Shown piece by piece: positions 40,701 to 51,234 of a stretch of DNA of 64,000 nt. The stretch comes from Ananas comosus. Its lineage: Eukaryota; Streptophyta; Magnoliopsida; Poales; Bromeliaceae. The stretch's first letter is position 1, and each line of letters starts with the position of its first letter. The notes beneath the pieces are model-generated. The model was not told the DNA's origin. It searched no databases and saw only the letters and a list, made by a program, of their open reading frames with translations. A program made the translations under genes and the position numbers. Where the stretch lies: positions 5,352,000-5,415,999 of the forward strand of contig NC_033621.1 in assembly GCF_001540865.1 (NCBI RefSeq). The letters are read 5' to 3'.

Positions 40701-42464
40701 GGGGTATATAAGCAATTGCTCCATAATAATTTTGGAAGCATCATGAGAATCTGACTGTATCTTGTTTTTCCTGGTTATCATCGTGAAATGGTTCATTAAC
40801 TTCTTATGCTGTTCTTTTGCCAGCAAAATAGGCCTTTAAATTCTCAAAATGTCGCTGATGCATTGCAAAAGTACAATCTTAAGAAAACTGGAGTCCAGAA
40901 AGCGCTGGATGCATTGTGTGATAGCGGACAAATTTCCTTCAAAGAGTATGGTAAGCAGAGGATCTATCTTGCTCGGCAAGATCAATTCAAGATACCCAAT
41001 GGGCAAGAGCTCGATCAGATGAAGAAGGATAATAGCAAGCTACAGGAAGAACTTGAAGCTCAAAAGAAAGCCCTAGCGGAGGTTGAGGCTGGTATGGTTC
41101 AGTGCAATTTGTTCCTTAGTCATTGTAGAAAATATTATAGACATATATTGCTGAATCTATTTGCATATGTTTATCTTTGCACATATTGATTCCTCTCGTT
41201 AAATAACATTTTCTTGTACAAAACCAACTTCCAGCATGAAATAAAATGTCTTAACTTCCAGCATGAAATGGATTGTTTAACCTTAGAGTTTAGCATTTAA
41301 ATAGAGAACTGCATTTTCTTGGGATATATATATGAAAATTTAGATATTACGTGGTGGACAGTGTAAATATATAATTCGCAGGGATATATATGTAAAACTC
41401 TGTAAACTACCTATACAGAATTGCAATTCAATATATAACTCTTTCCACATTCTAGTGCAGAAATTCGAGCACTCCAATCAAGCTTGACTTTGGGAGAAAT
41501 TCATGCTAAAGAGGCAAAATTACGAAGCGAGGTATGCCTTGAAAATTACATTTGATACTCTTGATCTGCAACAAGTATGTGCTTTGAAACCAATAATAAA
41601 ATTAGAAACAATTTTATCAATCCAGGTCCTGGAAATGGAAGACAAGCTTGTGAAATTGCGTAGTGGAGTTGTTTTGGTCAAACCAGAAGAGAAGAAGGTA
41701 GTAGAAGAATCATATTCTGAGAAAATTAATCAGTGGAGAAAGCGAAAGAGGATCTTCAAAGAACTATGGGATGCGATAACAGAGAATTCACCCAAGGATG
41801 TAAAAGAATTCAAGGTTTTTCATTTGCATCATCGTTCTCTTTCCTTGTATTCTGTGAGAAAATGTGCCAGACCCTCTTGAACCACTCAGTTTCTACAGAT
41901 GATCACTCAAACTTGAAAAGAGAAAAAAAATCGCCCGTTTTACTCGACCATCTACCTCTGATTTTACAATAATGGCTATTGGCATGCGAATATCACGTGG
42001 AAATCGAAAGTTTACGTCTTACCCTTCTTTTGAACTGTCGCGGTCGGTGTTGGAGCTGCTGAGTCATTTGCAGTTTATGTGATTGGCAGTTTTTAACTAA
42101 TTTGGCATATGTAGATAAATTTTTTTATTAGCTTGTTTTATCATTTGTAATTTTTTAAGTTTAATTTTCCATATGTAAAGGTGCAGTGGTTCAGGGGGTT
42201 TGAGGCATTCTTCCCTAGATTTTTTTTCTGTGTTTCCTGAGCAAACTTTTGGCTATAAACTGGGGCTTCTTTGTACATGGTTGTCTTTTCATTAAGCAAG
42301 ATTGTTTTTATACATGAACATCTTTTTTGTTCTTTACCTTCTGAATAACAGTTATCTCCTTGCAGGAGGAACTTGGTCTCGAGTATGATGAAGATGTTGG
42401 GGTCAGCTTACAATCCTATAGTGACCTGTTGAACCTCAGTAAAAAGAGAAAGACATCACAGTAA
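36931..42464 (+). CDS. HOP2: HOP2 homologous-pairing protein 2 (AHP2 / TBPIP family), 6 exons
   Basis: Meiotic recombination factor that acts as a heterodimer with MND1 to stimulate DMC1/RAD51 strand exchange in the nucleus. Exons: 36931-36958, 37081-37106, 40824-41091, 41461-41531, 41626-41814, 42366-42464. All borders are GT-AG, all phases join, and the product is 226 residues, the same length as I recall for Arabidopsis AHP2. Residues 1-75 form the winged-helix DNA-binding domain ('IVLNFVNEQNRPLNSQNVAD', 'KKTGVQKALDAL', 'FKEYGKQRIYLARQDQF'). About 84-145 is the leucine-zipper coiled coil that pairs with MND1. Residues 165-173 'INQWRKRKR' and the 'NSPKDVKEFKEELG' box are family signatures, and the tail is basic. 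The first two exons are tiny (28 and 26 bp) and intron 2 is 3.7 kb, swollen by a microsatellite and nested MITEs. No lesion is seen. Confidence 0.95.
37735..37769. repeat. (CT)n microsatellite in HOP2 intron 2
   Basis: About 17 uninterrupted CT units between 'ctagctt' and 'atattgtta'. No inverted-repeat element is attached here, unlike the other CT tracts in the window. Confidence 0.9.
40101..40722. mobile_element. MITE in HOP2 intron 2 with internal duplication
   Basis: Left end 'gggataattgcctatatacc' pairs with the right end '...ggtatataagcaattgctcc'. Nine-base flanks 'tttataatt' and 'ataataatt' match at 7 of 9 positions, which would fit a Mutator-type duplication. The interior contains an approximately 95-bp direct duplication ('agtcaaaatacct...gggtatatttgaaa'). 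The right end lies 101 bp before HOP2 exon 3. Confidence 0.7.
40528..40627. mobile_element. hAT-type mini-MITE, 100 bp, nested in the intronic MITE
   Basis: Element CAAGGTTTAAAGTGCCGTGG ... GGCACCTTCAACCTTG with inverted ends. It is flanked by a perfect 8-bp direct repeat GTTGGAAC at 40520-40527 and 40628-40635. An 8-bp duplication and CAAGG-type ends fit the hAT superfamily. The GC-rich centre ('ggcacggtacggcacgcc') can fold into a strong hairpin. Confidence 0.88.
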
Positions 42465-43224
42465 TACAGCATTTTATTTGCAACTAAATTTCAACTCATA
42501 TATGTTCCAAAGTTTTTAAAGGTAGGGTAAGTGTGTATCTTTTATGTATGATTTATTCTTCTTTTTTCGTCCACTTCTGTTAGCAATGATCGCCGAATCA
42601 TCTATCAACACTTGATTCCTTTTAATTAGCCCCACTTTTCTCTGTACGGTTAGTTCCATACTCTTAAGCAATTGACAAGATTCAGCATGCAGCATACAGA
42701 AGCAAATGCATATTACTGATTTTTCTGGAAGATGATAGAGCCATTAATGGATTGGTCAGTAGGGCCTAGGCTTCATCTCAGCCTGATCCTTGAGAATGTG
42801 GCACGACTGCAGCACTATACTGCTAAATCTGTTAAAAATATCAAAGTAATTCCAATGTCCAAATAAGTAACAGATTAAAGAACTAATAAAATGATGTATA
42901 AAAAGATGACTTGGTAAAAGAATGTAATGATGTCTCTACTATGTAGGATCATATGTGCCAAAAGTTAGAGAACAAATAATCAAATTTGTAACATATTTTA
43001 AATAGCTAGTAATGTGCATAGTGTGCCTAATTAGTCAAACTTAATTTTATGCCTGAAGTCAAATGACTTCTCAAGAAGTCATGATGCATCGTAGTTGACG
43101 TGTTAAGAGAGGTTCCTTGTTAAATGAGGCTCATATAGGACAGCAAACAAAGTTTTTTCATGCCCTTTCATGCCTCTCAAGTATTCATATGATTTCAACT
43201 AGTTGGTCTTGGCTTTATTGAACT
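42465..43224. other. HOP2 3' region and non-coding DNA
   Basis: Follows the HOP2 stop codon. The first hundred or so bases are presumably 3' UTR. No further gene is recognised. Confidence 0.4.
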
Positions 43225-43660
43225 GTTAGGATTATTTTAGTCTGTTACGATATATGTAGCAATATTTTTTTAGTATTATATATTACTACTGTCCATATAT
43301 AGTATAGGGGCTATATGGTATTTTGGCTGTATTATCGCTGGGACAGGTTGCCTTGTATACACATTCTGTACTATTTATATTCATTAATGAAACCCTAGAG
43401 GGTCAAGCTTTTTTTACTCTTTTTTCAGGACATCAAAATAGGAGGTCCTAAGTTCGAATCCCACCAGGCTCTTAGCGTTATTTAACTTCCTCCCATTTAA
43501 TTTAAGTCCGCGTCTTTCGCCTACTAAAAAATCTCGAGCCCAGATGAGAGGGGAAGTGTTGAATATAAATGTTAAAAATACCATTCACTAATAGCTTTAT
43601 CTTTTGGAGAATGACAGTTGTTTTATATAATTTAGGTCAAGCTCTTTTGCTCTTCTTTCA
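43225..43660 (+). repeat. LTR-retrotransposon-derived fragment
   Basis: Begins 'tgttaggattattttagtc', a typical LTR start. It includes 'ggtcctaagttcgaatccc', and has a purine-rich 'gagaggggaag' at about 43548-43558 immediately before 'tgttgaatataaatgtt', which looks like a polypurine tract followed by an LTR start. The arrangement suggests a rearranged, small non-coding LTR element. No coding sequence and no target duplication were defined. Confidence 0.5.
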
Positions 43661-44652
43661 CAAACTTCGAATTATTATTAGTGGCAGGATAGGGGTCTTG
43701 CATAATGGTTATAACTTATTTCCTGCCAAATGACGAAGTTCTGTTAGAGGTATCATTATAGGGAACACTGGTTAGGGTGAGTCTAATTGTATGAGATTTC
43801 TTTTAAGTTTGCGCGCACACATCACTGCTAGATGGTTTACTTTGTTTTTATGGACAGAGGGAAACTGGTCAAATGATTAGCAGTATGAATCAGGAGAGTT
43901 TAATAGAAGACTAACGCCTATTTGCTTCCGTTTGCAATATGACCTTGAACGACATGTCTCTTTAGACAAAATGTTCTTTCCCATTTATTGTTTTCTCTGA
44001 TGCACTTTAAGCGCCTTGTTTATCCTTTTGTTGTTGTTTATGTATCGGATTCTTCAAAAGGTTTTGACGGTTGAGACCATTGACGTCAGGCTGATTTTCG
44101 ATTTTCTGAATTGCAGAGCACTTGTTTAGTTATAGTGTGATTTTACCATGCTGATAAATCATCTATTTCTTGATGCATATGTTTGTCAATGATAGTATGG
44201 GGAGTCTAGAGTGCTGATTTACATTTCTTGTAAGTCGGAAGATTTAGAATCCAAAATGCAGCTTAAGTCCCGAGGAAGAACTTTTTTTCTAACTATCGAT
44301 GAAGTAATGCATTACTTAATGAGTTGTTTGTGCATTGATATTTTGATGTTATAAACTTATAAAACTTCTTCATTGGATTTCTTACTTGAAATGCTACCAT
44401 AGATCCACTAAACTTCGCTGGTAATGCCTCATGTACTTCAGAAAAATCCTGTGCTGCCTCACTGTTGAATGCTTATTCGGATTAAAGTTTAATTGACTGA
44501 TCTTGTGGGAACATCCTTCGGTATCCTCTGGTAAGGAGTTTTTTCTAGTAACTATAATTTTCTGACCATTAGGTCTGAGGAGTAGATTAATGATTTTGAG
44601 ATGAGTTTTCTGATCTACAGCGTTAGCTAATGATAATTTTGATAACTTGCTC
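43661..44652. other. Non-coding stretch, no gene recognised
   Basis: No open frame with recognisable content and no defined repeat ends. Confidence 0.4.
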
Positions 44653-44671
44653 TATAATTTGTACAACTTTT

Positions 44672-44674
<3 letters not shown>

Positions 44675-44706
<32 letters not shown>

Positions 44707-44859
44707 TTGAGAGGGAGAGAGAGAGAAAGATGGTAAGCTATCCTGCTTCGTTTACTTCTTTAGAAACTTTGCTGATAATGTGAAGTAATTAGCTTTCAAA
44801 CATGAGACCTCAGACACTGACCATCAAATCCTTTATCACCTGCGCCATGAACATTCAAT
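44675..44859 (-). mobile_element. tRNA-derived SINE, copy 2 (minus strand)
   Basis: Same family as the copy at 35263-35405. Read on the minus strand it has a tRNA-like head ('gcgcaggtgataaaggattt'), a degenerate B box, then 'ttctaaagaagtaaacgaag' and a long A tail (the T run at 44675-44705). Flanks 44653-44664 (tataatttgtac) and 44860-44871 (tatagtttgtat) match at 10 of 12 and are probably the target duplication. It is more diverged than copy 1. Confidence 0.75.
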
Positions 44860-44871
44860 TATAGTTTGTAT

Positions 44872-46589
44872 GCTTGATTTTGGTATTTGTTCATTACTTG
44901 GTAAACTAAAGGGGGCAATGTCTGATTCCCTGATAAGGGTTGAGGGTTGTAACATTTGAGTTCTTCCATTTGAAGCCGACTTGAAATAATAGTGGTGGAC
45001 CGCTGAGGGTGGTGGTCAGATAGGAAAAACATGATTACGCGTGTTCTTTAGGGATTGTAAAATTTCTCATCAAATTCATCAGGCCACTTTCCATAGTAGT
45101 CCATAAATTGGATTTTTGTAGGTGGTCGTTGTACCATGTAGCAAGTCGGTTCCTCTACTTTTTTTTAATCTGCATCAACGTTTATGTATATTTTTATATT
45201 TTACTTTGGTCGGGACACATTAAAAAGAAAATTAGACTTCTATTATAAACTGATATTTAACCGTATTTGAAGAAAATTGAAATAAGTGAATCATATACGA
45301 TAGGAACGTAAAATGATCATTTTGTTAGAAAAATTATTTTTTGTTTCTGACGTTCAGTGGTTAGGGACTAGTTGTCTACTATGCAGCAGTTATACAACAT
45401 TATCTATATTCAGTCAATTATCTATATTTTATTATTCTTTAAGAGAAAAATATAATGAACATATTCTTCTAAAAATTATGATGAGATGGATGAATGTTAG
45501 GAAAGTTATTTGATTTATTGGGGACACCACATTAATAATATAACTGCTGTATTTTAAACTTTTTTGTCGTATGGTGATAATAAGTGGACTATACTTGCTC
45601 TTACTCAGCAATGCTAGATTTGCAATACATTTTGAGTTGTAGAGACCATTCAAGAACTAGTTTTTTTTTTTATTTATCATCAATTATTTTTAGTGCAAAA
45701 ATTTATTTTGAATATTTTAAATCTCAAGGAGAGGGATTACAACCGGTGGACGACGAGGGTTGTTTACTTATCATTTCTCTTCTTACCTTTTTGATTTTTT
45801 TTATTTTGCAATTTTTTTCTATGGGAAGGAATGTTATTGTTTGGAACTCTAGGCTCTATTTCTTTCCAATTCGCGTAAAAAATATATAGTGGTTGGTAGT
45901 TAAGTAGCGTGATCAAATACATAGGTGAAATATGTTATTTTAACAAATTATAAATATCAAATATTTTTAGGATTCAAAATCAAGCTAACTGAAAATTAAA
46001 ATAAAAAAGAAAGAAAGATCATATCTCTTTTCTTTCACACTTCATTAAATCTCTCTCTCTACCATCAATCCACTTCTACTAATTTTTCTCCCAAGTCACC
46101 ATTTCTTTAGATCAACGAACCATCTCATTCTTCTTTTGCACTTTTTAACCCTCTCTCCACTTTTCTCCCCCGCTTCTCCACCATTTTCTTCATCTAACTC
46201 TCACTTTGCTATTATCCTATCTACTAAACAACTCAGATAGAGAGGTGGGTTTGGGTTCTCTCTCTCTCTCTCTCCCTCTCTCTCTCTCTTACACTCCCCC
46301 TCTCTCTTTTACAGTCAAGGCACTTCCTATATTGAGCTTTCTATGCACACCAGACTACCTCATGGAGATCGTTTCATCCACCACCACGCCCCTCATTGTT
46401 GATTGATGAGAGGTAATTAACCGCTCACCGCAATTCCTACGTCGTCACTGACTACCGCTGTCAGGCCATCGTTGATCTCGGAGTGGTGCAGCGCTTCCAT
46501 TGCTGTTGTCGCCATTTACCGAGGACAAGTGGGCGCCCATCATTGACCAATTAAGGAGGTGGTCACCTGCCTGCTGTTGCTGCGTCAAT
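44872..46589. other. Non-coding stretch, no gene recognised
   Basis: AT-rich, with a broken (CT)n tract at 46258-46290 and pyrimidine-rich sequence from 46020. The hydrophobic frame at 45584-45889 shows no recognisable domain. Confidence 0.4.
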
Positions 46590-46935
46590 GATCGTGACGA
46601 CTATCTGCTGGCACTTCCTCATTGGCGGTAGCGGAGGCCACCACTGCCGACGACCGCCATTGCTGGCGCTTAGCCGTGGGTGGTAGAGGAGACTGACAAC
46701 GAGGATGGCCATCAACTTAGTGCTTCGCCGTCAGTAGTCGAGGAGGACTACGACGACAATCATCTGCTTCGCGCTTTGCTGTCGGCGGTAGGGAAGAACG
46801 GTGATGACGACCATCCACTTGGCGCTTCGCCTTTGGCAGTAAAGAAGGCCACCGGCACCGACGACAATCTGCCTGGCACATAACTGTCGGCAGTTGAGAA
46901 GGGCGACGGCAACAACCATCCACTTGATGCTTAAC
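46590..46935. repeat. Degenerate minisatellite, period about 63 bp
   Basis: Five or so diverged units of the form 'cttggcgcttcgccgt.ggcagtagagaaggacgacggcgacgaccatc', joined head to tail. Because the period is a multiple of three, both strands carry open frames with repeated 'GDDDHPLGAS'-like peptides. There is no start or exon context, so I treat it as a GC-rich minisatellite and not as a gene. Confidence 0.65.
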
Positions 46936-46999
46936 CATAAGTGGAAAGCGCTAATCAAATTATTGATTGCCATCCTTTTCAATTGGCTTTTTGTCAAAG

Positions 47000-47420
47000 A
47001 CAACTCATGCGCGGTGTATAGTTTATATGTGTATGCTGAGTGTTAGACAATGCCAAAAAAAAGTTTGTGCATAGGACATTGCTCATGTGCCTGCGCCAAG
47101 TGATTAGCAAAATGCCAAAGACAGAATTTTGCATAACCTAATGCCAGAGATAATGTTATCATTATACATTGCTCATGCGTGCCTACCAAATGCTCGATGA
47201 AATGCCAAAGATCCGTGATTCAAATACGCATATCAAATGATTGGTGGATTGTCCGAATTCACTTGTGCATAAGCAAGGCTCAGCAAAATATCAAACTCCA
47301 CTTGTGCATGATGTATAGTTTGTGTGCACGTGCCAAGTGTTCGACGAAATGCTAAGGAAGGTTTATACATGATGAATATAGCTCATGTATGCAGTAATTG
47401 TTTGAAGAAATATCTTGACA
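47000..47420. repeat. Diffuse repeat of a 'gctcatgtg...gccaagtg' unit
   Basis: At least four spaced, diverged versions of 'ctcatgtgcctgcgccaagtg' followed by 'cgaaatgccaaag' (for example near 47082, 47175 and 47325). Spacing is irregular. It directly follows the 63-bp minisatellite and may be part of the same decayed element. Confidence 0.5.
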
Positions 47421-47983
47421 GAATACTAATCATATGTTCGCGATTGGTTGTATTAATTGGTTGCATTAACAGAAAGAGGGAAAGATATGATGAGTGTTGT
47501 TTTTTTTTTAGTTATATTTATTTTTGTATACTAATATACAAGAATAATGAAAATTAAAAAAATATATTTATTTTTGTTAATAATTATAATTGATCAGCTT
47601 AATCGGAGGAAGCTTAAAGATAAATAGGTATAATTAATTAGAAATCTTATGATTGTTAAGAAGTATAAAACTCTTAATCTTAGGTATAATATTCAAAATC
47701 GTGCACACTTGAAATTTTTAATACTTATGCAGGACTTGTAATTTTTAGTTAGACTAGAAAATGGACTTGCAATGCATGTACCACACAGTTAAAAGAGCAA
47801 AACTTTTACGTACCAGGTCAAAAAAAATTTACTTAATTAGAATCCAACAAATTCTTAAATCCAAAATTCTAACCCTAAATTAATAACATCTCAAACTTTA
47901 AACCTAGTCATAGAATCGTCGAGTGGCGGGTGATGGCATTGTCAATCTACTCCTTGCTGGTTGGGGATCCCTTGGCGGAGACT
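47421..47983. other. Non-coding stretch, no gene recognised
   Basis: AT-rich, no supported gene. Confidence 0.4.
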
Positions 47984-48160
47984 AGGGGTGGAAACGAGCC
48001 GAGCTCGAGCGAGCTTACCTCGGCTCAAATTCGGCTTGAAATTAATTTCGAGCTTAAATTTAAGCTCAAGCTTGGATTGAAATTAATTCGAGCCGAGCTC
48101 GAGCGAGCTTAATTTCGAGTCGAGCGAGCTCGAGGCCTAAACGAGCCGCTTGAAATTCTC
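47984..48160. repeat. GAGC/CGAAC-rich dispersed repeat, copy 3
   Basis: Starts 'aggggtggaaacgagccgag' and contains alternating 'gagctcgagcgagctt' and 'ttcgagcttaaatttaagct' words that are nearly palindromic, ending near 'aaacgagccgcttgaaatt'. It belongs to the same broad family as 19567-19728 and 49535-49720. The (g)ggg..aaacgagc start is seen in widespread plant foldback repeats. Confidence 0.65.
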
Positions 48161-48642
48161 AACATCATACAATCAATAGTTTAATTTCTATAGAACATTA
48201 TCTATAATTTGATACAAAAATATGTCTAATAGTTTAAAGTACAAAATAATTATATAGAATATAGTATTATAATATGAAAAAAATAATTTATGAGTTGAAT
48301 ATCTAATCTTTTCAGCCTCACATGTTTTTTCTTCCGTCTTCAATCTCCATATTATTCATTTTCATTTATGCAGTCAAAAATAAATAAATTATATAAATAA
48401 ATATTGGATTAAACTATCCAATCATATATAACAAAATTAAAATTTTATATGAATAATAATTTTTTACTTTAAAAATATTATGTATATTTTATCAAGCATA
48501 CAATTAATAGCAAGGTAGGCAACAGCAGGCATATGCTGTTACTTGGTAACTTGGAAGGCTTCCAGCTTGGCCGCTTAGGTTGATCTAAGAATCAAAAAAT
48601 CGAAACCACCATATCCTCTATACTTTCGACAGTATAGTAGCT
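48161..48642. other. Non-coding stretch
   Basis: AT-rich. The last part (48600-48642, 'ctctatactttcgacagtatagtagctctac') resembles the right end of the element at 60861-61112. Confidence 0.4.
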
Positions 48643-48851
48643 CTACTATATATATATATATAATTAGGCTGGAATACTATTAATAGTAAAACACTCTTTT
48701 TGCTATCAAGTTTTTAACCCTCGGATAAAAAATTGTAGGGTCAGGATGATGTTAGTCGGTTAGAGTTGAGTGGTCCCCCTAGGGTTGAGTGGTTCCCACT
48801 GGGTTATAATATTTAATCCAATGGTTAGAAATAATGAAAAGAGTTGATCCA

Positions 48852-48904
<53 letters not shown>
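48643..48904. mobile_element. Microsatellite-bounded element, subfamily C, copy 1
   Basis: (TA)n, then 'attaggctggaatactatta', then a body containing 'tttttgctatcaagttttta', 'gagttgagtggtcccc' and 'gttataatatttaatccaat', then a long (CT)n (48857-48904). A second copy with the same landmarks is at 59920-60250. This copy lacks the inverted right arm present there. Confidence 0.65.
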
Positions 48905-48909
<5 letters not shown>

Positions 48910-49446
48910 TCGATCTTATGATAGCCATCATTTGCTCGGTAAAATGATGGCTAAACAAAAGCTACTATCTCGAAGGTTTAACTGCTAGCCGAGGCAATTT
49001 ATACTAGATTTAGTAAATTTGATGGATCTTTAGTTTATAGTGCGTGAAAGCTATAACAAGAAAATAGGTAGTTCACTTGTCTTTTTACTTACCGATTTTT
49101 ACTTATGAGAAATTTTTTATTACTATCCTCAGAACATTAGTTCTAGTTCTCATATCTAGAACAAAATTTATCAAATTTCTTAAAAGATTGTTTTTAAGTT
49201 AACTAAACCTATAGAAATGCGGCAATTTGCTCTTTTGCGGAGAATAGCTGGAAATTTTAATGTTTAAAACTTTGGGAAACTAGTAATCCGTTTACTACAG
49301 CTTTTCTAAACTTTAAACTAAAGATTTGTGAAGTTCACCATATGTAGTATAAGTTGCCTCGGCTAGCAGTTAAACCTTCGAGATAGTAGCTTTTGTTTAG
49401 CCATCATTTTGTTGAGCAAATGATGGCTATCATAAGATTGAGTTGA
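48905..49446. mobile_element. Foldback element with 102-bp inverted arms
   Basis: Left arm 48905-49006 and right arm 49345-49446 are near-perfect reverse complements ('tcaactc.atcttatgatag', 'agctactatctcgaaggttt', 'aactgctagccgaggcaa'). Each arm itself contains a short hairpin ('tagccatcatttgctc..aaaatgatggct'). (CT)n lies on the left side and (TA)n on the right. No coding content. Confidence 0.88.
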
Positions 49447-49534
49447 TATATATATATATATATATATACAAGGAGGAGGCAGCAACATCTACAACGTCTT
49501 CTCCAGGACTGGGCTCCCCAGAGGCGATCCCGAC

Positions 49535-49720
49535 CGTTTACTCGCTCGGCCGACCGCAAGCTGAGCGCAAACTGAGCTATAAACCGAGCGAGTTCGAGCT
49601 GAACTTTAATTTACTCGGCTCGAACTTGTTTTTTTTTTTCCGAACTTTAATTAAAGTTCGGCTCGAACTCATAATGAGCCGAGCAAGCTTAATCCGAGCT
49701 TTTCGAGTTTTTCGAGCTTA
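49535..49720. repeat. GAGC/CGAAC-rich dispersed repeat, copy 4
   Basis: Contains 'cgagcgagttcgagctgaac' and a near palindrome centred near 49635 ('gaactttaatt' with 'aattaaagttc'). It is flanked by (TA)n on the right and lies between two foldback-type elements. Confidence 0.6.
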
Positions 49721-49738
49721 TATATATATATATATATA

Positions 49739-49793
<55 letters not shown>

Positions 49794-49845
49794 TTGACCC
49801 GATGATAATCATCGTTTTAGAGTAACAACGATGGTCAAAAAATCA
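49721..49845. repeat. (TA)n(CT)n tract plus start of a foldback element cut by the gap
   Basis: (TA)n and about 25 CT units are followed at 49791 by 'aacttgacccgatgataatc', a diverged version of the left arm at 48905 onward. The sequence then runs into N's, so this copy is incomplete in the assembly. Confidence 0.65.
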
Positions 49846-49870
49846 NNNNNNNNNNNNNNNNNNNNNNNNN
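49846..49870. other. Assembly gap (25 N)
   Basis: Run of N. Its length is probably a placeholder. It lies inside a foldback element surrounded by microsatellites, sequence that commonly breaks assemblies. Confidence 0.97.
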
Positions 49871-50435
49871 TATTATATTTAGTTGGTCAGAAATACTATC
49901 AGTGGTAGTAAACGAGTTGTTTTTACTACCGATTCTGTTTTCGATGATAGAGGCTTCAAATTGACGATCGTGCTCCCGTTTGAATATCGATGTATACCAC
50001 TTGAAGTTTAAATCAAATTTTCAATTTTTCACATCATTTGGCAATATCAAAGGGTTTCAAATTTTGTAATTTAAAGGTGATAAGAGCAGTTTTCTCGTTT
50101 AACGCTGTAAAATACCAAATCAATTGAATTTTTGTTAGAAATTCTTTAAACTATTAAAAACAGATCATACTCTTGAATCTTGATTACAAGACTCCTATCA
50201 TTATTTTTTAAAAGAGTACATTTTTAGCCATTCATTTTCTGTCATTGAATGGATAAAAGAACAATATCGAAACGTCGCTGATATTTGATTTTCTAGTAAG
50301 TTTAAATGTATTGATAATCATATTTAACGAGTCGATCGTCAATTGACAAGCTCTATCATCGAAAACAAATATCAGGTAGTAAAATGGCTCGTTACTACCT
50401 GATTAGTATTCTAGCTCACAACTCTCTCTCTCCTC

Positions 50436-50485
<50 letters not shown>

Positions 50486-50486
50486 A

Positions 50487-50547
<61 letters not shown>

Positions 50548-50550
50548 CAG
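49871..50550. mobile_element. Microsatellite-bounded inverted-repeat element F
   Basis: Left arm 'aatactatcagtggtagtaa...gttttcgatgatagaggctt' pairs with the right arm '...agctctatcatcgaaaac...gttactacctgattagtatt'. It is followed by (CT)n (50423-50485) and (TA)n (to about 50548). Internal words match elements A and B ('cgatcgtcaattgac'). Confidence 0.7.
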
Positions 50551-51234
50551 GTTTCATTCAGAAGAAAAAAATGGAGAGAGATAGGGATGTCGAAAATAAA
50601 AAGGGTATTTAATTTTCTCATAAAACATGATAGATACTTTATCTGTCATCCATCCGATGAAATCCAACGGTTCAATATAATTAAGCATACCACGATATTA
50701 ATTATTAAAAAAATATAAAAGATCAAAGGGTCATCATATATATTATTATAATAAAAGTTGAATATATGATATCATAATAATATTTTTGACATTATAAATT
50801 ATCCGAAGAATATTTTTAGAAGAAAAAAAAAGAGGAGGAGAATAACTCCCTCTTTTTGAGGAGTATAGATATAGATATAGATATAGATATAGATGAAAAA
50901 TTTTTAACACCACATAACTTTCTTCTTGTTGAATATTTTATTTTGATATCAAAACATGCAGTAGTCATGATCACAACCATGACTAACCTGAATGCACATT
51001 CATTTCATAGTCTATAAAAAAAGAACTAGCAATCTATTCGCACTTCGCAGCTAGTGCGATTGATTTCTAAGTTCACAATTATTATATTATATGTAATATA
51101 AAGTCACTTAATAGTGACTTAAGAGAGTCAAATAAAAATACTAATTTTTATATATATGTCTTATTTGGAGAGAGAGAGAAGAGAACATTAAATAAAAATT
51201 AAAGTCAGAAAAAGAGCACTTTTAAACTTTCAAA
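50551..51234. other. AT-rich DNA left of the Helitron
   Basis: Contains an (ATAGAT)n hexanucleotide run at about 50863-50893 and purine-rich 'ggagagagagagaag' at 51167-51182. No gene is recognised. Confidence 0.5.

Noticed and set aside
43440..43475. Possible tRNA gene because of the 'gttcgaatccc' T-loop-like phrase
   Set aside because: No acceptor stem or anticodon arm can be drawn around it. The phrase sits in an LTR-derived repeat.
46680..46883. 67-codon acidic frame
   Set aside because: It is the translation of the 63-bp minisatellite, which is open on the other strand as well.
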